Shown: positions 47,948 to 57,759 of the stretch, in pieces
Layout: each line of letters begins with the position of its first letter
Position numbering within the stretch: the first letter of the stretch is position 1
Source: an uncultured Kushneria sp.
GTDB lineage: Bacteria > Pseudomonadota > Gammaproteobacteria > Pseudomonadales > Halomonadaceae
Assembly: GCF_947497025.1 (NCBI RefSeq)
Contig: NZ_CANMFC010000003.1
Location: forward strand, 248,001-312,000
Length of the DNA: 64,000 nucleotides
Direction of reading: 5' to 3'
Position numbers and translations under genes: made by a program
Notes under the pieces: generated by a model
What the model was told of the DNA's origin: nothing
What the model saw: only the letters and a program-made list of their open reading frames with translations
The model's database searches: none

Positions 47948-49141
47948 ATGACCCTTTTTGCAGTAAACGTATGCCGCTGGCGCCACCTTGTCGCGTTTTC
48001 CTCACTGGCGCTGACACTGACGGCAGCGCCCGCGATGGCATCCGATGGTCCGTCACCCTCCAGCTTTATTCCTTCGCCGCCCGGTCTTGCCGCAACATCA
48101 TGGGTATTGATGGACGCCAAATCCGGTCGTGTACTGGTCGAGCATGATGCCGACAAACGCGTGCCGCCGGCCAGTCTGACCAAGATGATGACGGCCTACA
48201 TTGCCGAAAACGAAATCGAAAGCGGCAACATGTCGCCGACCGATGAAGTTCGTATTAGCAAGGAGGCCTGGCAGACCGGCGGTTCACGCATGTTCGTCAA
48301 GGTGAACAGCAATGTGCCGGTCAAGGATCTGATGCAGGGCATTGTGGTGCAGTCAGGCAATGATGCCACGGTGGCCATGGCAGAGCATATCGCCGGGAGT
48401 CAGTCCTCATTTGCCGATCTCATGAACGAGCATGCCCGGCAAATGGGTCTGCAAAACACGCACTTCATGAACCCGACCGGCCTGCCGGATCCCGAGCACT
48501 ACTCGTCAGCGCATGACATGGCCATCATTGCGCGTCATATCATCAATGATTTCCCCGATCACTATTCGCTTTATGCCGAGAAATATTTCACCTGGAACGG
48601 CATCAAGCAGCCCAACCGCAACCTTCTGCTGTGGCGTGACAAATCGGTCGATGGTCTGAAAACCGGCCATACCGAAGAAGCCGGCTACTGCCTGGTAGCC
48701 TCGGCGCAGCAAAGCGATACCCGTCTGATCGCGGCGGTCATGGGTACCAATTCGGAAGAAGCCCGTTCGCAGGAAACCCAGAAGCTTTTGAGCTATGGCT
48801 TTCGATACTTTCAGACCCAGAAAGTCTACGATGCCGGGCAGGAGCTCAGGCGTGCGCGCGTCTGGGGTGGCACGCAGGATGAGGGCGCCTTTGGTGTGGC
48901 CAACGATGTCTATCTGACGGCTTCCAAGCAGGATGAAGGCGGACTGTCCAATCGCATCAATATCAACGGTGATCTGCAGGCCCCCATTGAAGCCGGTCAG
49001 CAGTACGGCACTGTTCAGATCGTGCAAAATGACGAAGTCATCGACGAGCAGCCGCTGGTCGCGCTTGAAAGCATCGAGCAGGGCGGTCTGTTCAAGCGTC
49101 TCTGGGACGGTCTTTTGAAGTTTGTTCAGGGTCTGTTCTAA
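47948..49141 (+). CDS. dacA: D-alanyl-D-alanine carboxypeptidase (PBP5/6 type)
   Basis: Removes the terminal D-Ala from pentapeptides and so limits cross-linking. 397 residues. Signal peptide (about 1-31, ending PAMA), then penicillin-binding motifs SLTKMM (nucleophile Ser), SGNDATVA and LKTGHTEEAG, a beta-rich domain II, and an amphipathic C-terminal helix (FKRLWDGLLKFVQGLF) that anchors the protein to the membrane. AAAGG precedes the ATG. It closes the elongation block. Confidence 0.95.
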   Translation: MTLFAVNVCRWRHLVAFSSLALTLTAAPAMASDGPSPSSFIPSPPGLAATSWVLMDAKSGRVLVEHDADKRVPPASLTKMMTAYIAENEIESGNMSPTDEVRISKEAWQTGGSRMFVKVNSNVPVKDLMQGIVVQSGNDATVAMAEHIAGSQSSFADLMNEHARQMGLQNTHFMNPTGLPDPEHYSSAHDMAIIARHIINDFPDHYSLYAEKYFTWNGIKQPNRNLLLWRDKSVDGLKTGHTEEAGYCLVASAQQSDTRLIAAVMGTNSEEARSQETQKLLSYGFRYFQTQKVYDAGQELRRARVWGGTQDEGAFGVANDVYLTASKQDEGGLSNRININGDLQAPIEAGQQYGTVQIVQNDEVIDEQPLVALESIEQGGLFKRLWDGLLKFVQGLF

Positions 49142-49173
49142 AGGCTGAAAATTGCACTGAGTCATGACCATGA

Positions 49174-49206
49174 GGGGGGATTCGGCTGACGAATCCCCCC
49201 TTTTTA
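49174..49206 (+). terminator. Rho-independent terminator of dacA
   Basis: GGGGGGATTCG (49174-49184) and CGAATCCCCCC (49190-49200) followed by TTTTT, 33 bases after the dacA stop. Confidence 0.9.
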
Positions 49207-49263
49207 AGTAAAATGTCAGGCAATCGGGCGAACGTTCAGCCTGCAATGATCAAGAGGTTTCTC

Positions 49264-49590
49264 ATGTCCAGGCCTTCATCTCAAAAGCCTGCCGCTATCC
49301 TGTCGTCCCCCGGCGATGGCAACAAAACACAGGAGGCGCCTAAAATCGAGTTTCCCTGTGATTATGCCATCAAGATTGTGGGGAATAATGACGTGGAATT
49401 CGATCGCGACATGCTCGATATCGTGGAGCGCTTTTCTCCGGAGTTTGATCGTTCGAAAGTAACACATCGCGATAGTCGTAACGGCAAGTATCGTTCACTG
49501 CATGTCACTATCTACGCGACCGGAGAAGAGCAACTCAACGATCTGTTCGTTGCGCTCAAGGCGACCGGCCGTGTTCAGATGGTGCTTTGA
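49264..49590 (+). CDS. ybeD: YbeD/DUF493-family protein
   Basis: 108 residues from ATG at 49264 with AAGAGG seven bases upstream. The ferredoxin-like DUF493 domain (about 28-108, PCDYAIKIVGNND, KYRSLHVTIYATGEEQL and VQMVL end) follows a 25-residue Ser/Pro-rich N-terminus absent from E. coli YbeD. The family sits next to lipB in many proteobacteria, and a regulatory role near lipoate synthesis has been suggested but not shown. Confidence 0.9.
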   Translation: MSRPSSQKPAAILSSPGDGNKTQEAPKIEFPCDYAIKIVGNNDVEFDRDMLDIVERFSPEFDRSKVTHRDSRNGKYRSLHVTIYATGEEQLNDLFVALKATGRVQMVL

Positions 49591-49640
49591 TCGCCAGCGA
49601 CTGACAGGCGTTGTTGCCGGCGCTCCCAGAGGTAGGATTA

Positions 49641-50345
49641 ATGAGTGATACAAGCCTGGATGATCAGCCCATTGGCGTATATTGTCTGGGAGTATGTGAG
49701 TACACCACCATCTGGGAGGCGATGCGTCGCTTTACCGATGAGCGGGATGCCACAACCCAGGATCAGATCTGGCTGGTGGAGCATTTTCCCGTTTTTACTC
49801 AGGGGCGTGCCGGCAAGCCTGAACATCTGCTGAGTTCCAGCCATATTCCGCTGGTACAAAGTGACCGCGGTGGACAGGTCACCTATCATGGGCCCGGTCA
49901 GCTGATCATGTACCCGCTGATCGATGTCAAAAGGCGACGCATCGGGGTGCGTGCCATGGTCAATGCCCTCGAAAATGCCGTCATTCGTGTGCTTGGCGAA
50001 CACGGTATCCACGCCGGTTCGAAACCGGATGCGCCGGGTGTCTATGTCGACGGGGCCAAGATTGCCTCACTCGGGCTGCGTATTCGGCGAGGCAGCAGCT
50101 TTCACGGTATCGCCTTTAATATCGATATGGACCTTTCCCCCTTTGACCATATCAATCCCTGCGGCTATGCAGGGCTGAGAATGACACAGCTTCGCGATCT
50201 TTTGTCGCAACCACCGGACATGGCGCGTGAAGCACAAGGATTGCTCGGAGCCTTTGCCGCTGAACTCGGCAACCCCGAGCTTCAGGAGATGGTGAGCGCA
50301 CCCGGGGTGCTGACCCACATTTCTCGAGTAACAGGATCAAACTGA
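49641..50345 (+). CDS. lipB: Octanoyl-[acyl carrier protein]:protein octanoyltransferase
   Basis: Moves octanoate from acyl carrier protein to lipoyl domains. 234 residues from ATG at 49641. [13 protein letters not shown] is the family signature (about 75), the catalytic Lys lies in [10 protein letters not shown] and the Cys in [13 protein letters not shown]. Its TGA shares one base with the lipA ATG (TGATG), so the two are coupled. Confidence 0.96.
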   Translation: MSDTSLDDQPIGVYCLGVCEYTTIWEAMRRFTDERDATTQDQIWLVEHFPVFTQGRAGKPEHLLSSSHIPLVQSDRGGQVTYHGPGQLIMYPLIDVKRRRIGVRAMVNALENAVIRVLGEHGIHAGSKPDAPGVYVDGAKIASLGLRIRRGSSFHGIAFNIDMDLSPFDHINPCGYAGLRMTQLRDLLSQPPDMAREAQGLLGAFAAELGNPELQEMVSAPGVLTHISRVTGSN

Positions 50346-51319
50346 TGACCGAGACGACTGCTACCACCCCCAAACAACGGGCCGAAAAAGGCGTCAAGCT
50401 GCGTGGCGCCGACAAGGTTTCCCGTATTCCGGTCAAGGTCATTCCGACCGAGACCCTGCCGACCAAGCCGAGCTGGCTCAAGGTACGCATGCCCATCTCG
50501 AAAGAGGTGACCCGCATCAAGGAAACCCTGCGCCGCCACAAGCTGGTAACGGTCTGCGAAGAGGCGTCCTGTCCCAATCTTGGTGAGTGCTTCAATGGCG
50601 GCACGGCCACGTTCATGATCATGGGCGATATCTGCACGCGCCGCTGTCCGTTCTGTGACGTGGCGCACGGCCGCCCCAACGCGCTCAATGAAGACGAGCC
50701 GCGGGAACTGGCAGAAGCCATTGCAGAGATGCGTCTGAAGTATGTCGTGATTACTTCCGTGGATCGCGATGATCTGCGCGATGGTGGCGCGCAGCACTTC
50801 AACAACTGTATTGAAGAGATCAGAAAGCGCAGCCCCGATCTGGAAGTCGAGGTGCTTGTGCCTGATTTCCGTGGTCGCATGGACAAGGCGATTGACATCA
50901 TGCGCCAGGAGCCGCCGGATGTGTTTAACCACAACCTCGAAACGGTGCCGTCGATGTATCGTCGCGTCCGCCCGGGTGCCGACTATCAGTGGTCGCTGGA
51001 TCTTCTCAAGCGCTACAAGGAAGTCCGTCCGGAAGTGATGACCAAGTCAGGTCTGATGCTGGGTGTCGGTGAAACCGACGAAGAAGTGGTCGAGGTCATG
51101 CGTGATCTTCGCGCCCATAATGTCGACATGCTGACCCTGGGTCAGTACATGCAGCCGTCGCGAAACCACCTGCCGGTGGATCGCTGGGTCCATCCCGACA
51201 CCTTTGCTTGGTTTGCCGAAAAGGGTCGCGAACTGGGCTTCAAGCATGTCGCGTCAGGTCCTCTGGTCCGTTCAAGCTACCATGCCGACAAGCAGGCACA
51301 TGGTGAAAGGGTGTCCTGA
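50345..51319 (+). CDS. lipA: Lipoyl synthase
   Basis: A radical-SAM enzyme that inserts two sulfurs into the protein-bound octanoyl chain. 324 residues. The auxiliary [4Fe-4S] cluster ligands are in [12 protein letters not shown] (about 76), the radical-SAM triad in CTRRCPFC (about 102), and the C-terminal RSSYHAD carries the serine ligand. It is coupled to lipB. Confidence 0.97.
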   Translation: MTETTATTPKQRAEKGVKLRGADKVSRIPVKVIPTETLPTKPSWLKVRMPISKEVTRIKETLRRHKLVTVCEEASCPNLGECFNGGTATFMIMGDICTRRCPFCDVAHGRPNALNEDEPRELAEAIAEMRLKYVVITSVDRDDLRDGGAQHFNNCIEEIRKRSPDLEVEVLVPDFRGRMDKAIDIMRQEPPDVFNHNLETVPSMYRRVRPGADYQWSLDLLKRYKEVRPEVMTKSGLMLGVGETDEEVVEVMRDLRAHNVDMLTLGQYMQPSRNHLPVDRWVHPDTFAWFAEKGRELGFKHVASGPLVRSSYHADKQAHGERVS

Positions 51320-51474
51320 GCCTCGAAGAGTCAAACACTGGTCATGGATCATTTGTCACGCCCGGTACTGCCGGGCGTTGTCGTCTCCAGTAGTGGCGTA
51401 TCCTGCCTGGATGTTTGAAACTATCCCCTGATGTAACGGTCAGTAACCATAACGATCGTCAAGTAGAGGGTGTC

Positions 51475-52485
51475 ATGCTGATCAAGACACGAAAGCCTCA
51501 CCACATCGGTGAAAACGAGGTCACATCAGAATCGGTCTATCATGCGCGCCGCCATTTCATGGCCGGCGTGGCAGGCCTTGGCATGGCGGCGGCACTACCG
51601 CGCGGTGCCTGGGCAGCCTCTCAATATGACGATGTCGAGCAGGGCAGTCGTCCCGAATGGTTTGCCTCGCGTATCGAAAATACGAAATGGAAGGCGGTAA
51701 CGGCAGGGGAAGACGACAAGCTCACACCGTTTAATGACGCCACGCACTATAACAATTTCTTCGAATTTGGCACCGGCAAGGATGACCCCTACAAGCACGC
51801 AGGTGGCATGACCACCGAACCCTGGACCATCGAGATTGACGGCGAGGTGGCCAGACCCGGTACGCTGGATGTGAATCAGCTGCTGGGCGAACAGCAGCTT
51901 GAAGAGCGTATCTATCGGCTGCGCTGTGTCGAGGCCTGGTCGATGGTTATCCCCTGGATGGGCGTGCCGCTGTCTGCCCTTCTCAAGCGTGTCGAGCCGA
52001 CCAGCGATGCGAAATTTGTGCGCTTTCAGACCCTGATGCGACCCGAAGAGATGCCCGGGCAACGATCACGCTTCGGGCTCATCGACTGGCCCTATCAGGA
52101 AGGGCTGCGCATGGATGAGGCCATGCACCCGCTGACCCTTCTGAGCGTGGGCATGTATGGGCGTGTGCTGCCCAATCAGAACGGTGCACCCGTGCGCCTG
52201 GTGGTGCCGTGGAAATATGGTTTCAAGAGCATCAAGTCGATCGTACGTATTTCGCTGGTCAGGGAGCAGCCCCCCACGGCCTGGCCGACCATCAATGCCA
52301 ACGAATACGGCTTTTACTCCAACGTAAACCCGGACGTGGATCACCCGCGCTGGAGCCAGGCACGAGAGCGTCGTCTGCCCAATAGTCTGTTCAGTACCAA
52401 CATGATCGATACGCAGATGTTCAATGGGTATGGAGACGAGGTTGCGTCTCTCTACAAGGGCATGGACCTGCGGAAGTATTTTTGA
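51475..52485 (+). CDS. msrP: Periplasmic methionine-sulfoxide reductase, catalytic subunit
   Basis: A molybdopterin enzyme that repairs oxidised methionine in periplasmic proteins. 336 residues from ATG at 51475 with GAGGG upstream. A Tat signal (ARRHFMAGVAGLGMAAALP, about 23-41) fits cofactor loading in the cytoplasm. The cysteine that binds molybdenum is in LRCVEAWSM (about 145), and the C-terminal segment GFYSNVNPDVDHPRWSQA is typical. It overlaps msrQ by one base. Confidence 0.95.
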   Translation: MLIKTRKPHHIGENEVTSESVYHARRHFMAGVAGLGMAAALPRGAWAASQYDDVEQGSRPEWFASRIENTKWKAVTAGEDDKLTPFNDATHYNNFFEFGTGKDDPYKHAGGMTTEPWTIEIDGEVARPGTLDVNQLLGEQQLEERIYRLRCVEAWSMVIPWMGVPLSALLKRVEPTSDAKFVRFQTLMRPEEMPGQRSRFGLIDWPYQEGLRMDEAMHPLTLLSVGMYGRVLPNQNGAPVRLVVPWKYGFKSIKSIVRISLVREQPPTAWPTINANEYGFYSNVNPDVDHPRWSQARERRLPNSLFSTNMIDTQMFNGYGDEVASLYKGMDLRKYF

Positions 52486-53096
52486 TGCGACTCTGGCGAT
52501 GTGCGGTATTTGTGGCAGCGCTGCTGCCTTTTCTCTGGTGGGCCGGGCAAGTGGCGATGGGGCAGGCAGGCCCTGAACCCGGTCAATACCTGCTGCTCAA
52601 TTTCGGTCAGTGCGCGCTGATTCTGCTGCTGTTGACGCTGAGTCTGACGCCGCTGATGAAACTGACCCGCTGGAAAGGGTTTGCGCTCATTCGCCGGCAG
52701 CTGGGGCTATGGACCTTCAGCTACGGCGTTCTGCACCTGACCAGCTATCTGCTGTTCATTCTCGGCCTTGAATTTTCGGCACTGGGAGAGGATCTACAGC
52801 GTCGGCCCTATATCATTGTCGGATTTGCCGCGCTTTTAATGCTGCTGGCGCTGGCGGTGACCTCCAACCGGTATTCGATGAAACGCCTCGGCAAACGCTG
52901 GAAGTTTTTGCATCGGCTGGTCTATATCGCCCTGGCGCTGGTGCTTCTGCACTTTTTCTGGGTGGTGCGTGCCGATATGACCCAGTGGAGTGGCTATGCG
53001 CTGGCCGGTGTTATTTTGATGCTATTGCGCATTCCCGTGATCTCGCGTGCGCTTGGCAGGGTGCGACCCCGCAAGGGTAGTTCGTCCAGAGTGTGA
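52485..53096 (+). CDS. msrQ: Haem-binding membrane subunit MsrQ
   Basis: Passes electrons from the respiratory chain to MsrP. 203 residues with about six membrane segments. Haem-ligand histidines are likely in FSYGVLHLTSYLL (about 85) and FLHRLVYIALALVLLHFFW (about 142-160). ATG at 52485 overlaps the msrP stop (TGATG). The basic C-terminus is cytoplasmic. Confidence 0.94.
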   Translation: MRLWRCAVFVAALLPFLWWAGQVAMGQAGPEPGQYLLLNFGQCALILLLLTLSLTPLMKLTRWKGFALIRRQLGLWTFSYGVLHLTSYLLFILGLEFSALGEDLQRRPYIIVGFAALLMLLALAVTSNRYSMKRLGKRWKFLHRLVYIALALVLLHFFWVVRADMTQWSGYALAGVILMLLRIPVISRALGRVRPRKGSSSRV

Positions 53097-53110
53097 TACG
53101 CCTCACGAAA

Positions 53111-53136
53111 ACGCCGGCCCGGGGCCGGCGTTTTTA
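53111..53136. terminator. Bidirectional terminator between msrQ and the MDR gene
   Basis: ACGCCGGCCC (53111-53120) and GGGCCGGCGT (53122-53131) with an A-run before and TTTTT after. It lies 14 bases after msrQ and 17 bases after the convergent oxidoreductase stop. Confidence 0.85.
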
Positions 53137-53152
53137 ATCCATGGTGGTGGCG

Positions 53153-54169
53153 TTAGTTCATGGCAGTCAGGACCAGCTTGCCGATGGTGTGACCCTCTTC
53201 CAGCATCTGATGGGCGCGGGTCAGGTTCTCGACATTAAGCGGCCCAACGATTTCTCCCAGCGTGCTGCGCAGCCTGCCTTCATCGAGCAGGCGCGCCATA
53301 GTGGCCAGTGCGGCACCCTGTTGTTCTCGCTGCACATCATGCAGGGGGCGGGTAAACATGAACTCCCAGTGGAAGCTGGCCGCCTTGCCCTGCAGGGCAC
53401 TGAGATCCACGTGCTGTTTCGTCTCGGCAATGGCCACGATCTCACCCAGCGGTTTGATCAGGGAGACCATATTGTCCCAGTGCACGCCAATGTCGTGGCA
53501 GTTGAAGATGTAGTCGACCTCTTCCAGATCAAGTCGTTTGAGCTCGTTGATCAGGTCGTGATGATCGATCACGTCATGCGCGCCCATTTCGCGGCACCAC
53601 TGGACCGACTGTTCGCGCGAGGCGGTAGCAATCACGCGGATGCCGGTGAGCTGGCGGGCCAGCTGAATGGCGATCGAACCCACGCCCCCGGCGCCATTAA
53701 TGATCAAAAGCGTCTGGTCGCCATGATCACCGCTATCCTGCGCCAGGCGCAGCTTGTCAAAAAGCGCCTCCCAGGCCGTGAGCGCCGTCAGCGGCATGGC
53801 AGCAATTTCCTCGATATCCAGCGTTTGAGGGGCGCGGGCCACCAGACGAGAATCAATCAATTGGTACTGGGCGTTGCAGCCGGGTCGATTAACCTCGCCC
53901 GAGTAATAGATACGCTCGCCGACAGACAGTTCGCTGACGCGTTCGCCGACCGCTTCCACAATACCGGTGGCATCCCAGCCCAGGATGGTCGGCTCACCGA
54001 ACTCGCCCAGTGCTCCGGCACGCACCTTGGTATCCACCGGATTGACCGAAATGGCCTCGATACGAACCAGAACGTCCTCACCTTCAGGCGCGGGGCGCTC
54101 GATCTCGATCTTTTCGAAGGCACCGGGTGCGTTGATGTCGCTGGCACCGCGTGTGGCAATGGCTTTCAT
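53153..54169 (-). CDS. MDR-superfamily NADPH:quinone-type oxidoreductase
   Basis: 338 residues from ATG at 54169 with AGGGAG upstream. A GroES-like N-terminal domain (about 25-115) precedes a Rossmann domain with INGAGGVGSIAIQLARQL (about 155). It lacks the zinc-ligand cysteine cluster of alcohol dehydrogenases, so despite frequent naming as zinc-type it is probably a zinc-free quinone or enone reductase. The substrate is unknown. It stands alone, convergent with msrPQ. Confidence 0.82.
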   Translation of the reverse strand: MKAIATRGASDINAPGAFEKIEIERPAPEGEDVLVRIEAISVNPVDTKVRAGALGEFGEPTILGWDATGIVEAVGERVSELSVGERIYYSGEVNRPGCNAQYQLIDSRLVARAPQTLDIEEIAAMPLTALTAWEALFDKLRLAQDSGDHGDQTLLIINGAGGVGSIAIQLARQLTGIRVIATASREQSVQWCREMGAHDVIDHHDLINELKRLDLEEVDYIFNCHDIGVHWDNMVSLIKPLGEIVAIAETKQHVDLSALQGKAASFHWEFMFTRPLHDVQREQQGAALATMARLLDEGRLRSTLGEIVGPLNVENLTRAHQMLEEGHTIGKLVLTAMN

Positions 54170-54311
54170 GGTTTCTCCCTTGATTAACGAACGCACGGTG
54201 ATGCGTCATCCACTAGACTGTCAGCCACCAATCATGGACCATGATGGCAGCGGATGCCAGTCGCTGGGCTCATGGTCGTACAGGCATGATGGAGAGCAAG
54301 AGAGATATCGC

Positions 54312-54935
54312 ATGACACATGACTGGTTAGCCTTTGCAAAATCGCTTAGATCCATTGCCCAGACCGGGCAGACCTATACTGACAGCAAGTATGAGCTGGA
54401 GCGCTATCATCAGCTGGAGGCGTTGACCAACCAGATGTTTGCTGTGCTCGGCGATGTGCCCATCGAAAAAATCGAAAACCTGATCATTCCTGATCAAGGG
54501 TATGCCACGCCCAAGGTCGATGTGCGCGGTGCGGTCTTTGACGACAGCGGCCGCGTGCTGCTGGTGCGTGAAATCAAGGACGGACTCTGGACGCTGCCCG
54601 GTGGCTGGGCCGATGTCAACGAAGGTCCCAGTGCCAACGTGTTAAAGGAGATTGTCGAGGAGTCCGGGCACCGGGCAAGTCAGCCGCGTCTGGCCATGCT
54701 CAAGGATCGCAGCCTGCATCCTTATGCGCACTATTCACCGGATCATATCTACAAGCTCTTTTATGTCTGTACCCATGAGGGCGGTGAGTTCGTGCCCAAT
54801 AATGAGACAGATGCCGCGGCCTTTTTTGACCTCGACGATCTGCCGCCGCTGTCCGAGGGGCGTACGCTGCCCGTAGACATCCACGAGTGCTGGGCCTTTG
54901 CGTCGTCCGGAGCCGCAGGCATCTACAGCGACTGA
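54312..54935 (+). CDS. NUDIX hydrolase with N-terminal Nudix_N-type helical domain
   Basis: 207 residues from ATG at 54312. The first 65 residues form a helical domain (WLAFAKSLRSIAQTGQTYT, YELERYHQL) seen in ADP-ribose pyrophosphatase-like NUDIX proteins. The NUDIX box runs from GGWADVNEGPSAN to LKEIVEESGH (about 97-120) and retains the metal-binding EEs, with Lys in place of the usual Arg of RExxEE. ADP-ribose or another nucleoside diphosphate derivative is a likely substrate. Its stop overlaps the DUF429 start (TGATG). Confidence 0.85.
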   Translation: MTHDWLAFAKSLRSIAQTGQTYTDSKYELERYHQLEALTNQMFAVLGDVPIEKIENLIIPDQGYATPKVDVRGAVFDDSGRVLLVREIKDGLWTLPGGWADVNEGPSANVLKEIVEESGHRASQPRLAMLKDRSLHPYAHYSPDHIYKLFYVCTHEGGEFVPNNETDAAAFFDLDDLPPLSEGRTLPVDIHECWAFASSGAAGIYSD

Positions 54936-55861
54936 TGGCCATTGCGGGGATTGACCGACTGCTGCATGCCGACTGGAGCCTGTCGCCTTCAAAGCGTTGG
55001 TACGCCGAGGCATGGCGCATGAATGGTCTGTGGCAGATCCGTGATCCGGTGCGCATCGACAATCTTCAGGTCTGGCGCGACAAGGTCCTGCTGTCGCCTT
55101 CACAGGGAACAACGCTTGCCGGATTTGATTTTCCCATTGGGATACCAGGTCAGTGGGCCAAACAGGTTGATGTGACCGATTTCAGATTATGGCTGGACAT
55201 GCTTGAGGCGGCACGATGGCGGGATTTTTTTGATACGGCAGGCGCAGTGGAAGAGATCTCGCTGACACGACCCTTTTATCCCCGTCATGCCCGAAAGGGG
55301 GTGAAACAGTCGGATCTGACGCAGGCGCTCAATGTGGAGAGTTTCGACGCACTGCGTCGAGCGTGTGAGCGGGCCATGCCCGGGCGCAAGCCCTGTCCTC
55401 TGTTCTGGACGCTGGGGGCCAATCAGGTCGGCAAGGCTGCTCAGACCGGCTGGCAGGACGTGATCAGACCGGCCGTGGCGCAGGGGGCTGCGCTCTGGCC
55501 CTTTGATGGTGAGCTGACAACGCTGGCGCAGACGCGTCACTGCATTGTGTGTGAAACCTGGCCCACGCTGGCTGCCCGCCGGGTGGGCGCCGAGTTGTCA
55601 GCGCGCCAGAGCAAACGGCGGCAAACCGATCGTCTCGATGCCTGTCAACGACTCCTGAATAGCCAACTGCCAATCGAATGGCAGACGCAGGCGAAAGCAT
55701 CGCTGCTGTCAGGGTTTGGCGAGCGGGCTGATGGTGAGGATGCCTTTGATGCCATGCTGGGGCTTTTGATGATGGTGGCCGTGGTAGAGGGGCAGTTGCC
55801 GGTGTCATCGAGCCTGTCGAGCGTGGCGCGTCGTATCGAAGGGTGGATACTGGGCCTTTAG
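54935..55861 (+). CDS. DUF429-family protein (RNase H-like fold), unknown function
   Basis: 308 residues from ATG at 54935. N-terminal GIDRLLHADWSLSPSKRW and AGFDFPIGIP, then ETWPTLAARRVGA and the late DGEDAFDAMLGLLMM, follow the DUF429 pattern with scattered acidic residues as in RNase H-like folds. No activity has been established for the family. It is translationally coupled to the NUDIX gene, which may mean the two share a nucleotide-related task; that is inference. Confidence 0.72.
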   Translation: MAIAGIDRLLHADWSLSPSKRWYAEAWRMNGLWQIRDPVRIDNLQVWRDKVLLSPSQGTTLAGFDFPIGIPGQWAKQVDVTDFRLWLDMLEAARWRDFFDTAGAVEEISLTRPFYPRHARKGVKQSDLTQALNVESFDALRRACERAMPGRKPCPLFWTLGANQVGKAAQTGWQDVIRPAVAQGAALWPFDGELTTLAQTRHCIVCETWPTLAARRVGAELSARQSKRRQTDRLDACQRLLNSQLPIEWQTQAKASLLSGFGERADGEDAFDAMLGLLMMVAVVEGQLPVSSSLSSVARRIEGWILGL

Positions 55862-55912
55862 CATAACAGGTTGTGCAGGTTCGTCATGCGCAGTGCAGGT
55901 GCCAGAAAGCAC

Positions 55913-55939
55913 AAAAGGCCTCCAGATGAAGGCCTTTTT
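55913..55939. terminator. Bidirectional terminator between DUF429 gene and pyk
   Basis: AAAAGGCC and GGCCTTTT around a short centre, with A- and T-runs; it lies between two convergent genes. Confidence 0.85.
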
Positions 55940-55970
55940 CAATGTTGTGAAGCAATCCTGCAAAAGCCGA

Positions 55971-57440
55971 TCAGCCGATATGTTCGCCGACCTGAACAAT
56001 CTTCATGGCGTTGGTGCCGCCCTGGGCGCTGACGTGGTCGCCGCGGGTCAGGATGACATAGTCGCCCGGGTTGGCCAGGGCGCGCTTTTCAAGTTCGGAG
56101 ACGGCGCGCTGGTTGACCTCGGCATTGGGCATGTCATCGGTATTGAACTCAATGGCAAAGACACCGCGATAAAGCGCCATGCGACGCAGCGTACGCGGAT
56201 GCGACGACAGGGCAACGATGGGCAGACCGGAGCGAATACGCGAGGCGATCAGTGGGGTGTAGCCGGTCTCGGTGAGACAGGCGATGGCTGCCACGCCCTC
56301 GAGATGGTTGGCCGCGTACATGGCCGACAGGGCCACGGTTTCATCAATGCGATGAAACTCATCGGCCATGCGGTGCTTGGATTCCTGAGCGGCACGTTCG
56401 CGCTCGGCACCCATGCAGCAGCGGTTCATTGCTTCAATGGTTTCGACCGGGAAGCTGCCGGCGGCCGTTTCGGCAGACAACATGACGGCATCGGTGCCAT
56501 CAAGGACCGCGTTGGCGACGTCAAAGACCTCAGCACGCGTCGGCAGCGGCGACTCAATCATCGATTCCATCATCTGCGTGGCCGTGATGACCGCGCGATT
56601 GAGCGTACGAGCACGGGCAATCATGCGTTTCTGGACGCCGATCAGCTGCGCATCGCCGATTTCTACGCCCAGATCGCCACGGGCCACCATGACGGCATCG
56701 GAGGCAATAATGATCTCATCAAGCGTGGTTTCGTTGGCCACGGCTTCAGCGCGTTCGACCTTGGCGACCAGCGCAATATTCTTGCCGGCCTCGCCGAGCA
56801 GATCGCGAGCCAGCTGCATGTCGGCGCCGGAGCGGGGGAAGGAAACCGCCAGAAAATCGACTTCCAGATCGATCGCGGTTTTCATGTCCTCGCGATCCTT
56901 GTCGGTCAATGCCGCTGCCGACAGGCCGCCACCCTGCTTGTTGATGCCCTTGTTATTGGAGAGCTTGCCCCCCACCTTGACCGTGCATTCAATGCGTCCG
57001 CCATCGACGTGCTGGACTTCAAGCACCACGCGGCCGTCGTCGAGCAGCAGCACATCGCCGCTTTTGACGTCGTCGGCGAGTTCCCTGTAGTCACAGCCGA
57101 CCTGGTGTTCGTTGCCATCATCGCGGCCCAGATTGATATCGAGGGCAAAATTCTGGCCGTTTTCAAGCTCGACCGAGCCGTTGACGAAACGCGCGATACG
57201 AATCTTGGGGCCCTGCAGGTCGCCCAAAATAGCGACGTTGCGTTGCTGGTTTTTGGCCGCTTCACGCACGGCCATCACGCGGCGACGATGGTCTTCGGCG
57301 CTGCCATGGGAGAAGTTGATTCGAACAACATCAACGCCTGCGTGCACCATGGCATCGAGGACGCCTTCCTTGTCACTGGCGGGGCCAAGGGTGGCGACAA
57401 TCTTGGTGCGGCGAATCGGACCGGCAGTCGCTTTTGTCAT
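55971..57440 (-). CDS. pyk: Pyruvate kinase (PykA type)
   Basis: Converts phosphoenolpyruvate and ADP to pyruvate and ATP. 489 residues. RTKIVATLGPASD start, ILGDLQGPKIRI, the catalytic lid region (about 95-175), MVARGDLGVEIG with the Mg2+-binding acid, ATQMMESMIESPLPTRAEV and DGTDAVMLSAETA are all present. The C-terminal allosteric domain is complete. It is monocistronic; 319 bases separate it from divergent topA. Confidence 0.96.
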   Translation of the reverse strand: MTKATAGPIRRTKIVATLGPASDKEGVLDAMVHAGVDVVRINFSHGSAEDHRRRVMAVREAAKNQQRNVAILGDLQGPKIRIARFVNGSVELENGQNFALDINLGRDDGNEHQVGCDYRELADDVKSGDVLLLDDGRVVLEVQHVDGGRIECTVKVGGKLSNNKGINKQGGGLSAAALTDKDREDMKTAIDLEVDFLAVSFPRSGADMQLARDLLGEAGKNIALVAKVERAEAVANETTLDEIIIASDAVMVARGDLGVEIGDAQLIGVQKRMIARARTLNRAVITATQMMESMIESPLPTRAEVFDVANAVLDGTDAVMLSAETAAGSFPVETIEAMNRCCMGAERERAAQESKHRMADEFHRIDETVALSAMYAANHLEGVAAIACLTETGYTPLIASRIRSGLPIVALSSHPRTLRRMALYRGVFAIEFNTDDMPNAEVNQRAVSELEKRALANPGDYVILTRGDHVSAQGGTNAMKIVQVGEHIG

Positions 57441-57759
57441 GAAGCATTCTCCTGATGCGGTGGCTGAATGTATTCACTATACCTTCTTCACCCCTTCGGG
57501 TGCGACGGCTACTCGCCAAAGTCTTGATGAGACTCCGGAGAATGTCGAAGCATTCGATGCGTCATGAAAAGCCCGGGCGGTGTCAGTGATAAAGAGTCGT
57601 TGTCATGCACCGTTTTTAACCGGTGGCGCCGTGGATAAGGCCAGGGTAGGGTAGTCGCATTTTCAGGGTGTCTGAACCAGTCCGGATCAACGGACGCTCA
57701 CACACGCTGCTTTTCTGACATGACAGTGTCGGCAGGGCCGGCAAAAGAGACGGAGATCT
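57441..57759. other. Intergenic region between pyk and topA
   Basis: About 320 bases shared by divergent genes. It must hold both promoters, but I could not place either with confidence. A short imperfect dyad is at CCCTTCGGG (57490-57498). There is no supported open frame. Confidence 0.45.

Noticed and set aside
55893-57455. A 520-codon open frame on the plus strand antisense to pyk
   Set aside because: It is a shadow of the high-G+C pyk gene: no family similarity, an odd His/Gly/Asp-rich composition and no ribosome-binding site. Similar long antisense frames lie opposite ydiJ (12747-13847), topA (58561-59526), dusB, purH and the binding protein at 4094, and were rejected for the same reason.
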